A stretch of 8,662 nucleotides of DNA from Planctomycetota bacterium (GTDB lineage: Bacteria > Planctomycetota > B129-G9), in the NCBI GenBank assembly GCA_003644325.1, contig QNCA01000042.1:1-8662 (forward strand). Reading direction: 5' to 3'. The notes under the pieces were generated by a model that was not told the origin of the DNA, ran no database searches, and worked only from the letters and a program-made list of their open reading frames with translations. Below, one piece after another: positions 1 to 6,413 of the stretch (positions are counted from its first letter, which is position 1; every line of letters starts with the position of its first letter). The position numbers and the translations under genes were made by a program.

Positions 1-225
1 CTTGAAGGCGAAACTGAAGTCGGCGCTGCCGACCTCCCGCAGTTCTTCCTGCCTCTTTTGGGGTGTTATCTCGGTCATCATCTGTTGCGTCTGCTCGGCC
101 GTCAGCGGCGGGGCGTTCACGGTACGCAGCCTGCCCGCTATCCGAAGCACCGGTGCCCTGCCCACGCTGAGGTGCAGGTCCGATGCGTCCCTGTCAATTG
201 CAAGTTGCAGCAATTTCTCGATCAT
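1..225 (-). CDS. pilT: PilT, type IV pilus retraction ATPase (N-terminal fragment, cut by window edge)
   Basis: This is the first 75 codons of a twitching-motility retraction ATPase. PilT is a cytoplasmic hexameric motor at the pilus base that depolymerises pilin. The translation from the ATG at 225 begins MIEKLLQLAI and runs open to the window edge. Residues 13-33 carry the PilT signature (DASDLHLSVG then PVLRIAGRL), followed by the expected LTAEQTQQMM and a region ending DFSFAF, as in the PilT PAS-like N-terminal domain. The Walker motifs lie outside the window. A weak GGGG sits 9 nt before the ATG, and no other in-frame start is close. It lies 124 nt downstream of pilB on the same strand with no clear promoter between, so read-through from pilB is likely. 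The family call is firm from the N-terminal motif; a PilU-type paralogue cannot be excluded from this fragment. Confidence 0.9.
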   Translation of the reverse strand, partial: MIEKLLQLAIDRDASDLHLSVGRAPVLRIAGRLRTVNAPPLTAEQTQQMMTEITPQKRQEELREVGSADFSFAFK

Positions 226-349
226 GTCTGAAATCCCCGCTCCGCCGGCTTCGCTCTCTCCCGGTCGGTCCGGTCAAAACCCCCCGCCCTATAGGACAAA
301 GCGCACCACGGCATCTCTTAACCGTCGGCGCGCCCCCGCCAATCGCATC

Positions 350-2056
350 TTACACGGACCACTCTATATCCTGGGCGTGGGTCAGGCGCAGCACTTCCTC
401 GATGGATGTCTTGCCCGCGAGGACCTTCCGCACGCCGTCTTCCTGCAGGGTGGTCATGCCGCTGAGTATGGCCGCCTTGCGGATGTCCTGGGTCGAGGCC
501 TTGTTGAACGTCAACGCCCGGATCTCGGTGTTCATCTCCATCAATTCGTAAACACCCAGGCGCCCCATGTAGCCGGCGTTCTTGCAGCGCGGGCAGCCGC
601 CCTTCCGAAATATCGTCCGGCCCTCGATCATCTCCGGCGTCATCCCCACCGCCTTCAGTTCGCTCAATGTCGGCGTGTATGGTTCCTTGCAATTGTCGCA
701 CAGCACCCGCACCAGCCTCTGCGCCAGGACGGCCAGGACCGATGATGACACGAGAAACGGCTTGACGCCCAGGTCGATAAGCCGGGTCAGCGCGCTCGGC
801 GCGTCGTTTGTGTGCAGGGTGGAGCATACCAGGTGGCCGGTCAGCGCCGCCTGTACCGCCGTCTCCGCCGTCTCGTGGTCGCGTATCTCGCCCACCAGGA
901 TTATGTTCGGCGCCTGGCGCAGCATTGAACGCAATATCCGCGCGAAGGTCAAACCTATCTTCGGCTTGACCTCGCACTGGTTTATACCCTCTATCAAATA
1001 TTCCACCGGGTTTTCCGCCGTGATTATCTTCACGTCGGACCGGTTCAGTTTCTTCAGCGCCGCGTACAGGGTGGTCGTCTTGCCCGAACCGGTCGGCCCG
1101 GTTACCAGCAGTATCCCGTGCGGACGCTTGATTACCGACTGGAACCGCTGCAGGTCGTTTTCGTCGAACCCCAGATCATCCAGTTCCTTCAGTCCCTTCT
1201 CTTTGTCCAGCAGGCGCATCACGATGCTTTCGCCGTTCGTGGCCGGCAGACAGGAGACGCGGATGTCTATATCCCTGCCCTCGAACTTCAGGTTGATGCG
1301 TCCGTCCTGCGGGCGGCGCTTTTCCGCAATATCCACGCCCGCCATGATCTTCAGGCGCGACAGTATGGGACCCTGGTTTACCTTCGGCTGCGAATCCACC
1401 TCAAAGCATACGCCGTCGATGCGGTACCTGATGCGCAGTCTGTGCTCCAGCGGTTCCACGTGGATGTCGCTCGCGCGCTGCCGGAGCGCCTCAGCGATTA
1501 TCAGGTGCACCAGCCGGATAATCGGCGCGTCGTCTCCCTCGGCTGCCTCCTCTTCCTTGCCGCCTCTCACCTGCACGGACACATCCGACTTCTTGGCGAC
1601 GTCCTCCATTCGAACCTTGGTGTGCGTCTGATAGTAGTTTTCGATGGCCGCCAGCACATCGCCGCTTGTCGCAAGGACGCAGTCGATGTCCATGTTCAGG
1701 ATAAAGCGCAGGTTGTCCAGCGCGAACACGTCGTTCGGCTTGCTCATCGCCACCGTCAGCCGACCGTTGTTCTGCGCTATCGGGATTACATTGTATTCCT
1801 TGGCCACTCCGAAGGGAACGACGCGCAAAACATCCTCCGGAATTTCAATGTCGTTGAGGTCCACGTAAGGAAGGTCGAATTGCTTCGCAAGGGCTCGAGT
1901 GACCTGTTCTTCGGTGGCGTAGCCCAATTCAATCAGGACCTGACCCAGCGGTCCACCGTCGTTTTGTTGATGAGCAACCGCTTTCTTCAGTTGTTCCTCG
2001 GTCAGGACGCCCTCGTCAATCAGTATCCTGCCGATGAGTTTACGTTCGTCGACCAT
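350..2056 (-). CDS. pilB: PilB/GspE-family type IV pilus extension ATPase
   Basis: This cytoplasmic AAA-like ATPase (568 aa, the usual PilB length) powers pilus assembly. Residues 1-140 form a MshEN/T2SSE-N domain with two repeated motifs (LIGRILIDEGVLTEEQL at 7-23 and PLGQVLIELGYATEEQV at 36-52). The N2 domain includes RASDIHVEP (194-202). The motor core has Walker A GPTGSGKT (320-327), an Asp-box region ITAENPVEY (345-353), Walker B IILVGEIRD (385-393) and a His box TGHLVCSTLHTNDA (407-420). A tetracysteine zinc site, typical of PilB/GspE and absent from PilT, is formed by C453, C456, C488 and C491. All the motor motifs look intact. The ATG at 2056 lacks a good Shine-Dalgarno but fits the family N-terminus and lies about 65 nt below a strong promoter. 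The neighbouring pilT fragment argues for the pilus rather than type II secretion. Confidence 0.96.
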   Translation of the reverse strand: MVDERKLIGRILIDEGVLTEEQLKKAVAHQQNDGGPLGQVLIELGYATEEQVTRALAKQFDLPYVDLNDIEIPEDVLRVVPFGVAKEYNVIPIAQNNGRLTVAMSKPNDVFALDNLRFILNMDIDCVLATSGDVLAAIENYYQTHTKVRMEDVAKKSDVSVQVRGGKEEEAAEGDDAPIIRLVHLIIAEALRQRASDIHVEPLEHRLRIRYRIDGVCFEVDSQPKVNQGPILSRLKIMAGVDIAEKRRPQDGRINLKFEGRDIDIRVSCLPATNGESIVMRLLDKEKGLKELDDLGFDENDLQRFQSVIKRPHGILLVTGPTGSGKTTTLYAALKKLNRSDVKIITAENPVEYLIEGINQCEVKPKIGLTFARILRSMLRQAPNIILVGEIRDHETAETAVQAALTGHLVCSTLHTNDAPSALTRLIDLGVKPFLVSSSVLAVLAQRLVRVLCDNCKEPYTPTLSELKAVGMTPEMIEGRTIFRKGGCPRCKNAGYMGRLGVYELMEMNTEIRALTFNKASTQDIRKAAILSGMTTLQEDGVRKVLAGKTSIEEVLRLTHAQDIEWSV

Positions 2057-2128
2057 CGCGTGGAGTATCCGTTTGACAGCCTCATGCGGGCAAAGGTGTG
2101 CGAACTTCTCCCCTGTGTGCAGTACCGC

Positions 2129-2157
2129 ATTATATTTATATTGCCTGTATAAGTCAA
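2129..2157 (-). promoter_or_regulatory. Sigma70-type promoter for pilB
   Basis: Reading on the minus strand, TTGACT (2152-2157) is followed by a 17-nt spacer and then a perfect TATAAT (2129-2134). The expected transcription start is near 2122, giving a 5' leader of about 65 nt before the pilB ATG. This AT-rich patch stands out sharply from the surrounding GC-rich DNA. It suggests pilB (and probably pilT) starts its own transcript rather than relying on the small ORF upstream. The identification is by consensus match only. Confidence 0.72.
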
Positions 2158-2177
2158 GCGCCGGAGGGGGGAAATTT

Positions 2178-2567
2178 TTACCGGGGAGATGTGCGTGAAG
2201 TTTGGGGACACGAGGCGCCGACGACGCGTGCCCGCCCGCGCGCCTTCAGCGCTTCGACGTTGCGGCGTCTAACGGCGTCTGTTGCCTGATCTTCGTCCGG
2301 CGGCATGGTCGGCGCGAAATCGCAAAATACGCCGAACGGCCCCATGCCCGGGCGCTCCGCCATCGCCATGGCGGCGCTTACGGCGGCCCGGTCGCACAGG
2401 ACGGGGGAGTCGGTCCCGCGCGCGCGGCTCACATTGCCCACGGTTCCGGTAGTTGGGTATTCCATGGACTCGATTCTTCGGAACGTTGCGCGCGGGACCT
2501 CATCCCCCCTGATCTTCCGTCGAAGCAGCGACCAGGCCGAACGCTTCGCGATTAACACAATTCCCAT
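2178..2567 (-). CDS. Possible small hypothetical protein (129 aa)
   Basis: This open frame starts at the ATG at 2567 (MGIVLIAKRS) and ends with TAA at 2178, just above the pilB promoter and on the same strand. In its favour: GAGG lies 8 nt before the ATG, a TATAGT sits a little further upstream, and third codon positions are clearly GC-enriched (about 70% by hand count), as expected of coding DNA here. I recognise no domain. The protein is basic at its N-terminus, has a Met/Ala/Pro-rich middle (AAMAMAERPGMGPFG) and ends with a less coding-like tail that overlaps a motif also found at 6053-6067, so the 3' end may have been altered by a repeat. A GTG at 2576 would give 132 aa but has poorer spacing. 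It could equally be a decayed gene or a chance frame. Confidence 0.4.
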   Translation of the reverse strand: MGIVLIAKRSAWSLLRRKIRGDEVPRATFRRIESMEYPTTGTVGNVSRARGTDSPVLCDRAAVSAAMAMAERPGMGPFGVFCDFAPTMPPDEDQATDAVRRRNVEALKARGRARVVGASCPQTSRTSPR

Positions 2568-2847
2568 AGCCCGCACCTCGTACTATACCGAACTTCAACC
2601 TTCAAGCGGAAAAAGCAAAACGCGAATTTAACCGGAAATTTCAAAGGGGGAGGGCATAACCCTGCGTTCAGCCGGAGTTACAAGCGGCACTCAGCCTTCC
2701 CTCCACCCGACCTCTTGTACCATCGCCATGACTCCCTTTCGTGCGCTCGGGGTATACCTGTGCGCCCCGGGTGCGACTCCGAAGCCATCTCCGGCGCTCT
2801 GGATTCGCCCTCCCCTCTGAACGGAGCATACCGCGGGACAGTGACAG

Positions 2848-2880
2848 GATTTCGGGATTAGTGATTGGGGATGCGGGATG
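2848..2880 (+). repeat. Degenerate GGGATT-type short iterations
   Basis: The sequence cycles through imperfect units such as GGATTTCGG, GGGATTAG, TGATTGGGG and ATGCGGGATG. A related pattern (GGATTTCGG flanked by GTCGGAT and GATGTCGG) appears on the minus strand of the spacer between the two tRNA genes, at about 6380-6413. The units are too diverged for an exact count, and no function is suggested. Confidence 0.4.
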
Positions 2881-3080
2881 GAACATTAGACATTTATCCG
2901 CATCTCTGGCTGTACGGGCTCGGGCGGGCCGGCATCTGCAATCTGATTAAACAGGGACTTGGAACGGACTGAACCGTTTATCCCGCCTGTCCCGAGCATC
3001 ACGAGGGAAACCGAAGGGATGGAGACAATAGACAATATCCGATACAAGTCCGATTAACCCGCATTTCTCAACACGAAATT

Positions 3081-3109
3081 CACCGCGAAGACGCAAAGCA
3101 CGCAAAGGG
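3081..3109 (+). repeat. Short GCGAAGA/CGCAAAG iterations
   Basis: Three imperfect units, GCGAAGA, CGCAAAGCA and CGCAAAGGG, follow each other directly after CACC. Similar short units scattered between genes are, from general familiarity, common in environmental bacterial genomes. No reading frame or promoter accompanies them. Confidence 0.35.
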
Positions 3110-3140
3110 AACAAGATAATGAGAGATTAATCAATACAGT

Positions 3141-3239
3141 TCTCAAGTTGGCTGACTTTTTGTTAACCTCGGTGACTGTCACCAGCTACGGAGCCGTCCC
3201 CGAAGCGTCGGGGGCGGATCGTAGATGGTGACTGTCACC
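3141..3239 (+). repeat. Structured dispersed repeat, copy 1 (right end missing)
   Basis: The left end (TCTCAAGTTGGCTGACTTTT) matches the terminal repeat of copy 2 with few changes. GTTAACCTC and the palindrome GGTGACTGTCACC (3171-3183) follow. Then come CTACG, GGAG (3190-3193), a stem CCGTCCCCGA (3194-3203), loop AGCG, the partner strand TCGGGGGCGG (3208-3217), ATCGTAG and a second GGTGACTGTCACC (3227-3239). The stem sequence differs from copies 2 and 3 yet still pairs, with one G-T wobble. The right terminal repeat seen in copy 2 is absent, so the element is truncated or diverged. It lies 52 nt downstream of the stop of the PpiD-like gene and could act as a transcript end, though no T-tract follows on either strand. 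Confidence 0.85.
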
Positions 3240-3291
3240 GCGCCAAGCAGCCACCCAGGATTCGTGCATGCCCCCGTCGGACCATCGCCGA

Positions 3292-5787
3292 CTATCTCCT
3301 GTCTTCTTCCTCCGTTTCCCTGGACACCTTTTTGAACGTTCCGGCGACAGCGTCGAAGCGCTTCTTCAGCTGGTCCTGAACGTGTGGCGTGGTGTTCAAT
3401 TTCAGCATCATCTTTTCGGTATCGTCCAGTTCCTCGTATTCCGCCTCGGGATACTTCGTCATTGCTTCGTAAACGAGCATCGGAAGGTGGCGGTTGTAAC
3501 GCTCGCGACTGGGATGGCGTATCGGTTTGTCTTTCTCCTCGACCAGCATAATGATGTAGAAGAAATCCTTCTCTTCGTCGATCTTTCCGGGTTTTTCCGG
3601 GAGTTCGCGGACAATGGCCGGTTTGCCCGCCCGAGGGTCGAGGTCAAACGCGGCCGCTATAAAATCCTCCACGTCCGCGTCGTCGATTCCTTCAATCTCG
3701 CGCGAATTCCTGAAGAAGTATTCGGTCTGCTTAATCCCGAAGTTTTCATCTTCGCCTTCCCCGCTCGAAACCTCGCCGTTTTGCCGGTCGAGGCCGGCTC
3801 GGTATTTTTCCCTGTTCCTGGCCAGCATCTTTGCCTCGAATTCGAAATCAAATTCTTCCTCTGTCTCTTTCTTGATAATCGTTTCCAGCAATTCCCGGTG
3901 GTCGCGGAGGAGCCTGTAAGCCTCCTTTTTGACGAGGCCGTCAATATAATCTTCGCGCACCCGTTCTCTCAGGGCGGGGTTGGTTTCGGCCAGTTTGTCG
4001 AAATCCGGCAGTTCCCTCTCCTGCACGTCCAGCAGCCTGAATATGAACCTGTCATCGCCTTCGTCGGGTTTGAGAATGCCCGACAGCGCTCCCTTGAACA
4101 CGCGACGCTCCTCCGGTCTCGTCTCGGCCTCTTCCGAGAAGGACGCAAAGCCGTCGATATCCACGTACCGTCCCTTCCCGGGGTCTTCGGGGTCGTAATC
4201 CGTTGCGAGTTTGGCCAGGTCTCCGCCGCCGATTCTCGGCACCGCCGCAGCATCCTCGTTCGAGAAGAAATCGCCCTCGGGCAGATACTCCACGCAGTCG
4301 TGCCGGTCGGCGAAGGCCTTCAGGTCGGCCACGCCTTCCCGCCGGCGGGCATCCGCCGTCGTCAACTTCAGGAAGGCGGTCAGTTTCTCCAGTAAATTGC
4401 CCATTGAGACATCGCGGAGGGTTTCTCTTGCAACCGCGCGCGTATCCACCCTGTGAAACGCCTTCACGTGGTCCTCCAGTTCCCTGTAGATGTTGTCAAG
4501 CCGCTTGCGGATTTCCTCGTTCCGCCTCTTGTTGAAAGTCTCGTCGGTCCTCTGGCGGATGAGGTCTTCCCTTACCCTGTCCGGGATTTCATAGTAGGGT
4601 ATGTAGTCCGCCTTGTTTCGGGGCGCGCTTTCGGGCCGTGCGGGCGGTCCGTCGGGCGGAACGGGGGGACGGGCGCCTTGCGGGGCCGGCTCGGCGGCGG
4701 GCGGCTTCGCCTCGGCGGTGCGACGGTAAAGACGGTCCCTGTTCTTCTCGTAGAAGTCCCTGTAATGGGAAGGCTTCAGATTCTCCTCCGCGTCCTTGCG
4801 TATCTCTTTCTCTACCTCGCTGCGGTTTATATCCATCCCCTCGGTGAGTTTGCTCATGCTCACGTACAGACAGTCGCCCCTGACCTTGCGGGGTGTGGCG
4901 TAAATGTGGCGGTTGTCGGGGTCTTCGTAGAACGCTTTGAGGTCCTCGTCGTCGATCTTGAGCAGCTTGCTTTTTATCTGTTCATCGACGTTGACGCGGG
5001 CGTCCGCCATGAAACTCGACAGGGTGGCCTTCACATACCGCACGCGCCGCTGCTCGGACCTCCTGGCCAGATTCTCCGCCATCTCAATCGGGCTTACCGG
5101 GGTGTTGCCCAGAAAAGTCAGACCGAGATACATCCTCTCCATCTCTTCTATCATGAGTTGCTCGAGCAGAAACCGCCGGTAGGCGCTCTCAGTAAGACCC
5201 CAGTTCCTCAACTGCGTGGCATATTCCTGTTCATTGAAAGACCATCGCTCGGTGGCTTCGTCCTTATATTGGAACAAGAAGTTGGTCTTCACCGACTCGT
5301 CGATGCGCCTTTCCGAAACCTGTATCCCCATCTTCTCCGCTTCCTTGTAACGGGCGTAGAAATTGTCCAGGTACTTATCAAGCAGTCTGCTCAACCTCAT
5401 GGACGTCACCCGGTGATCTTCCGTGTACAGGAAGTCCTTTATGGGCATGTAGGGAAACCTGAAGTTAAAATAGCGGGCATACCCCTCGGCCATCCCGCGC
5501 TCCTCGGGGTTCTCCTCTTTTTGCATGTACATGCGGTACCTGCTCACGCGCTTCCAATATTCGCTTTCCCCTTCGATGACCCATTTCCACCTCTCCCGGA
5601 AGGAAAAATACTCCCGAAGGTCCGCCTTCCTGCCCAGCACCGTCACCTCCACATCCGGGCCCTGCCGGGGCCGCAGGCCCGGGATTATCTGCCGCAACTG
5701 CCACGACCCCACCAGAAACAGCACCAGCAGACCCGCCATAATCCAGATTGCAACCTTCTTGAATCGCTCGCTATGCCAATCAATCAT
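3292..5787 (-). CDS. Membrane-anchored PpiD/SurA-N-like periplasmic folding factor
   Basis: This 831-aa protein resembles the chaperone part of PpiD/SurA proteins, which hold exported proteins in the periplasm. A short cytoplasmic N-terminus precedes one transmembrane segment (about 12-28, VAIWIMAGLLVLFLVGS). A SurA-N-like helical region follows (about 130-220; AEKMGIQVSERRIDESV, then WGLTESAYRRFLLEQLM). Next is RVRYVKATLSSF (248-259), the usual PpiD transition, and YATPRKVRGDCLYVS, the point where a parvulin domain normally begins. I cannot find the parvulin His/Ile-Leu core; instead there is a charged segment, a Pro-rich linker (about 362-390) and a long helical C-terminus with a PpiD-style tail (FIFRLLDVQERELPDFDKLAE, 581-601). 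GAGGA lies 7 nt before the ATG. The gene is monocistronic, with its own promoter and no close partner. The PpiD-like call is by motif resemblance; PPIase activity is doubtful. Confidence 0.75.
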   Translation of the reverse strand: MIDWHSERFKKVAIWIMAGLLVLFLVGSWQLRQIIPGLRPRQGPDVEVTVLGRKADLREYFSFRERWKWVIEGESEYWKRVSRYRMYMQKEENPEERGMAEGYARYFNFRFPYMPIKDFLYTEDHRVTSMRLSRLLDKYLDNFYARYKEAEKMGIQVSERRIDESVKTNFLFQYKDEATERWSFNEQEYATQLRNWGLTESAYRRFLLEQLMIEEMERMYLGLTFLGNTPVSPIEMAENLARRSEQRRVRYVKATLSSFMADARVNVDEQIKSKLLKIDDEDLKAFYEDPDNRHIYATPRKVRGDCLYVSMSKLTEGMDINRSEVEKEIRKDAEENLKPSHYRDFYEKNRDRLYRRTAEAKPPAAEPAPQGARPPVPPDGPPARPESAPRNKADYIPYYEIPDRVREDLIRQRTDETFNKRRNEEIRKRLDNIYRELEDHVKAFHRVDTRAVARETLRDVSMGNLLEKLTAFLKLTTADARRREGVADLKAFADRHDCVEYLPEGDFFSNEDAAAVPRIGGGDLAKLATDYDPEDPGKGRYVDIDGFASFSEEAETRPEERRVFKGALSGILKPDEGDDRFIFRLLDVQERELPDFDKLAETNPALRERVREDYIDGLVKKEAYRLLRDHRELLETIIKKETEEEFDFEFEAKMLARNREKYRAGLDRQNGEVSSGEGEDENFGIKQTEYFFRNSREIEGIDDADVEDFIAAAFDLDPRAGKPAIVRELPEKPGKIDEEKDFFYIIMLVEEKDKPIRHPSRERYNRHLPMLVYEAMTKYPEAEYEELDDTEKMMLKLNTTPHVQDQLKKRFDAVAGTFKKVSRETEEEDRR

Positions 5788-5851
5788 CAGAAGATCCTCA
5801 CTTGTAAGAGTCGCGCTCCCGCGCAGACCATCGCAAAATGCGCGAAGAGTG

Positions 5852-5879
5852 ATTATATTTCATCAACGCCCCTTTTCAA
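5852..5879 (-). promoter_or_regulatory. Sigma70-type promoter for the PpiD-like gene
   Basis: On the minus strand TTGAAA (5874-5879), a 16-nt spacer and a perfect TATAAT (5852-5857) are followed by about 65 nt to the ATG at 5787, which has GAGGA 7 nt upstream. The left end of repeat copy 2 begins only 10 bp beyond the -35 box, so the repeat occupies the position where an activator or UP element would bind. Confidence 0.7.
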
Positions 5880-5889
5880 CATCCTTTTT

Positions 5890-6025
5890 ACTCAAGTTGA
5901 CTGACTTTTTCTAACCTCGATGACTGTCACCAATTACGGAGCCGTTCCGACCTTGTCGGAACGGATCGTAGATTGGTGACTGTCACCGTAAGGTGATCAT
6001 CCAGAAAAAGTCAGTCAACTTGAGT
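5890..6025 (+). repeat. Structured dispersed repeat, copy 2: intact MITE-like element
   Basis: This 136-bp element has perfect 23-bp terminal inverted repeats (5890-5912 and 6003-6025; outer end ACTCAAGTTGACTGACTTTT). Inside, GATGACTGTCACC (5919-5931) and GGTGACTGTCACC (5975-5987) flank GGAG (5938-5941) and the perfect stem CCGTTCCGAC / GTCGGAACGG (5942-5951, 5955-5964; loop CTT). The two halves 5919-5951 and 5955-5987 form one long imperfect hairpin. A further small hairpin, TCACC-GTAA-GGTGA (5983-5996), has a GNRA-type loop. T-runs flank both ends (TTTTT before, TTTT after), which could be a target-site duplication but are homopolymeric and thus ambiguous. There is no coding capacity, so movement would need an enzyme supplied elsewhere. 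It sits between the divergent PpiD-like and tRNA transcription units. Confidence 0.88.
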
Positions 6026-6043
6026 TTTTAACAATTCCCTCTT

Positions 6044-6090
6044 GGAGGGGGCGCGTAAAGTTTGGGAGTAGGTGGCGCGAGCGCCCCTCC
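6044..6090 (+). repeat. GC-rich inverted repeat between repeat copy 2 and the tRNA genes
   Basis: Outer arms GGAGGGGGCGC (6044-6054) and GCGCCCCTCC (6081-6090) can pair with one bulged base. An alternative inner hairpin, GGCGC-GA-GCGCC, lies near 6073-6085 and is preceded by GTAG. The loop region carries GCGTAAAGTTTGGGA (6053-6067), nearly identical to 2193-2207. No T-tract follows, so it is not a typical terminator. Confidence 0.5.
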
Positions 6091-6183
6091 TTCCGCAACA
6101 GAATATCACCTGGCAACTTGACGTTCAGTGAATTTTCAGGGAGCGAAATCCCGGGGTCCTTCCCAGGCGGCCTTACAAAAGTG

Positions 6184-6211
6184 TTGACTTTTGATTCCGA
6201 ATTGCTATTAT
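6184..6211 (+). promoter_or_regulatory. Promoter for the tRNA-Val/tRNA-Asp unit
   Basis: TTGACT (6184-6189) is followed after 16 nt by TATTAT (6206-6211). An overlapping TATACT (6209-6214) would give a 19-nt spacer. The tRNA-Val gene begins at 6223, so transcription would start at or just before the mature 5' end. No second promoter is evident before tRNA-Asp, suggesting a shared transcript. Confidence 0.65.
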
Positions 6212-6222
6212 ACTGCCCGTTC

Positions 6223-6296
6223 GGGCGATTAGCTCAGCCGGCTAGAGCGCTTGCCTTACAAGCAAGAGGTCGCTGGTTCGAGTCCAGCATCGCCCA
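6223..6296 (+). tRNA. tRNA-Val (anticodon UAC)
   Basis: A full cloverleaf can be drawn. The acceptor stem is GGGCGAT with ATCGCCC (7 bp), the D-stem GCTC/GAGC, and the anticodon stem CTTGC/GCAAG enclosing loop CTTACAA (anticodon TAC). The variable loop is AGGTC and the T-arm GCTGG-TTCGAGT-CCAGC. The discriminator is A. The 3' CCA is not encoded (AATTGG follows), so it must be added by CCA-adding enzyme. The UAC anticodon reads GUA and GUG valine codons. Confidence 0.97.
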
Positions 6297-6300
6297 ATTG

Positions 6301-6408
6301 GATACCAGACGCCGGCCCGCCCGAGCCGTAAAGGCTCGGTCTTTACGGCCGGGGATATCAGACACCGGACCCTTTCTTTCCGACATCCGAAATCCGGTAT
6401 CCGACATC
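6301..6408 (+). repeat. Inter-tRNA spacer with short direct repeats and competing hairpins
   Basis: GATACCAGACGCCGG (6301-6315) and GATATCAGACACCGG (6354-6368) match at 13 of 15 positions. CCGACATC occurs at 6380-6387 and 6401-6408. Between them two mutually exclusive hairpins are possible: CCGAGCC/GGCTCGG (6321-6339, loop GTAAA) and CCGTAAAG/CTTTACGG (6326-6348). The first is followed by only a weak T-rich tract (TCTTTA), so it may be a processing or attenuation site rather than a terminator. Confidence 0.45.
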
Positions 6409-6413
6409 TTTCT

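Larger units (their letters stand above)
2568..3140. other. Intergenic stretch with no convincing gene
   Basis: I see no frame with a believable product, start signal and codon bias on either strand. What it holds is low-complexity material: GGGATT-like iterations at about 2848-2880 and GCGAAGA/CGCAAAG iterations at 3081-3109. It ends at the first copy of the structured repeat. It may be decayed coding sequence or an accumulation of small repeats. Confidence 0.5.

Noticed and set aside
1118..2152. 344-codon plus-strand frame opposite pilB
   Set aside because: pilB is unambiguous on the minus strand, and this frame runs through its promoter.
2668..2886. 72-codon minus-strand frame in the intergenic stretch
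   Set aside because: It has no ribosome-binding site or recognisable domain, and it overlaps low-complexity iterations.
4453..5904. 483-codon plus-strand frame across the PpiD-like gene (and another at 3268-4395)
   Set aside because: Both mirror the minus-strand coding frame, show no domain, and the first runs into the promoter and repeat copy 2.
5975..5987. GGTGACTGTCACC as a transcription-factor operator
   Set aside because: It occurs twice in each repeat copy at fixed positions in the hairpin arms, including copies beyond gene 3' ends, so it is better explained as part of the repeat structure.
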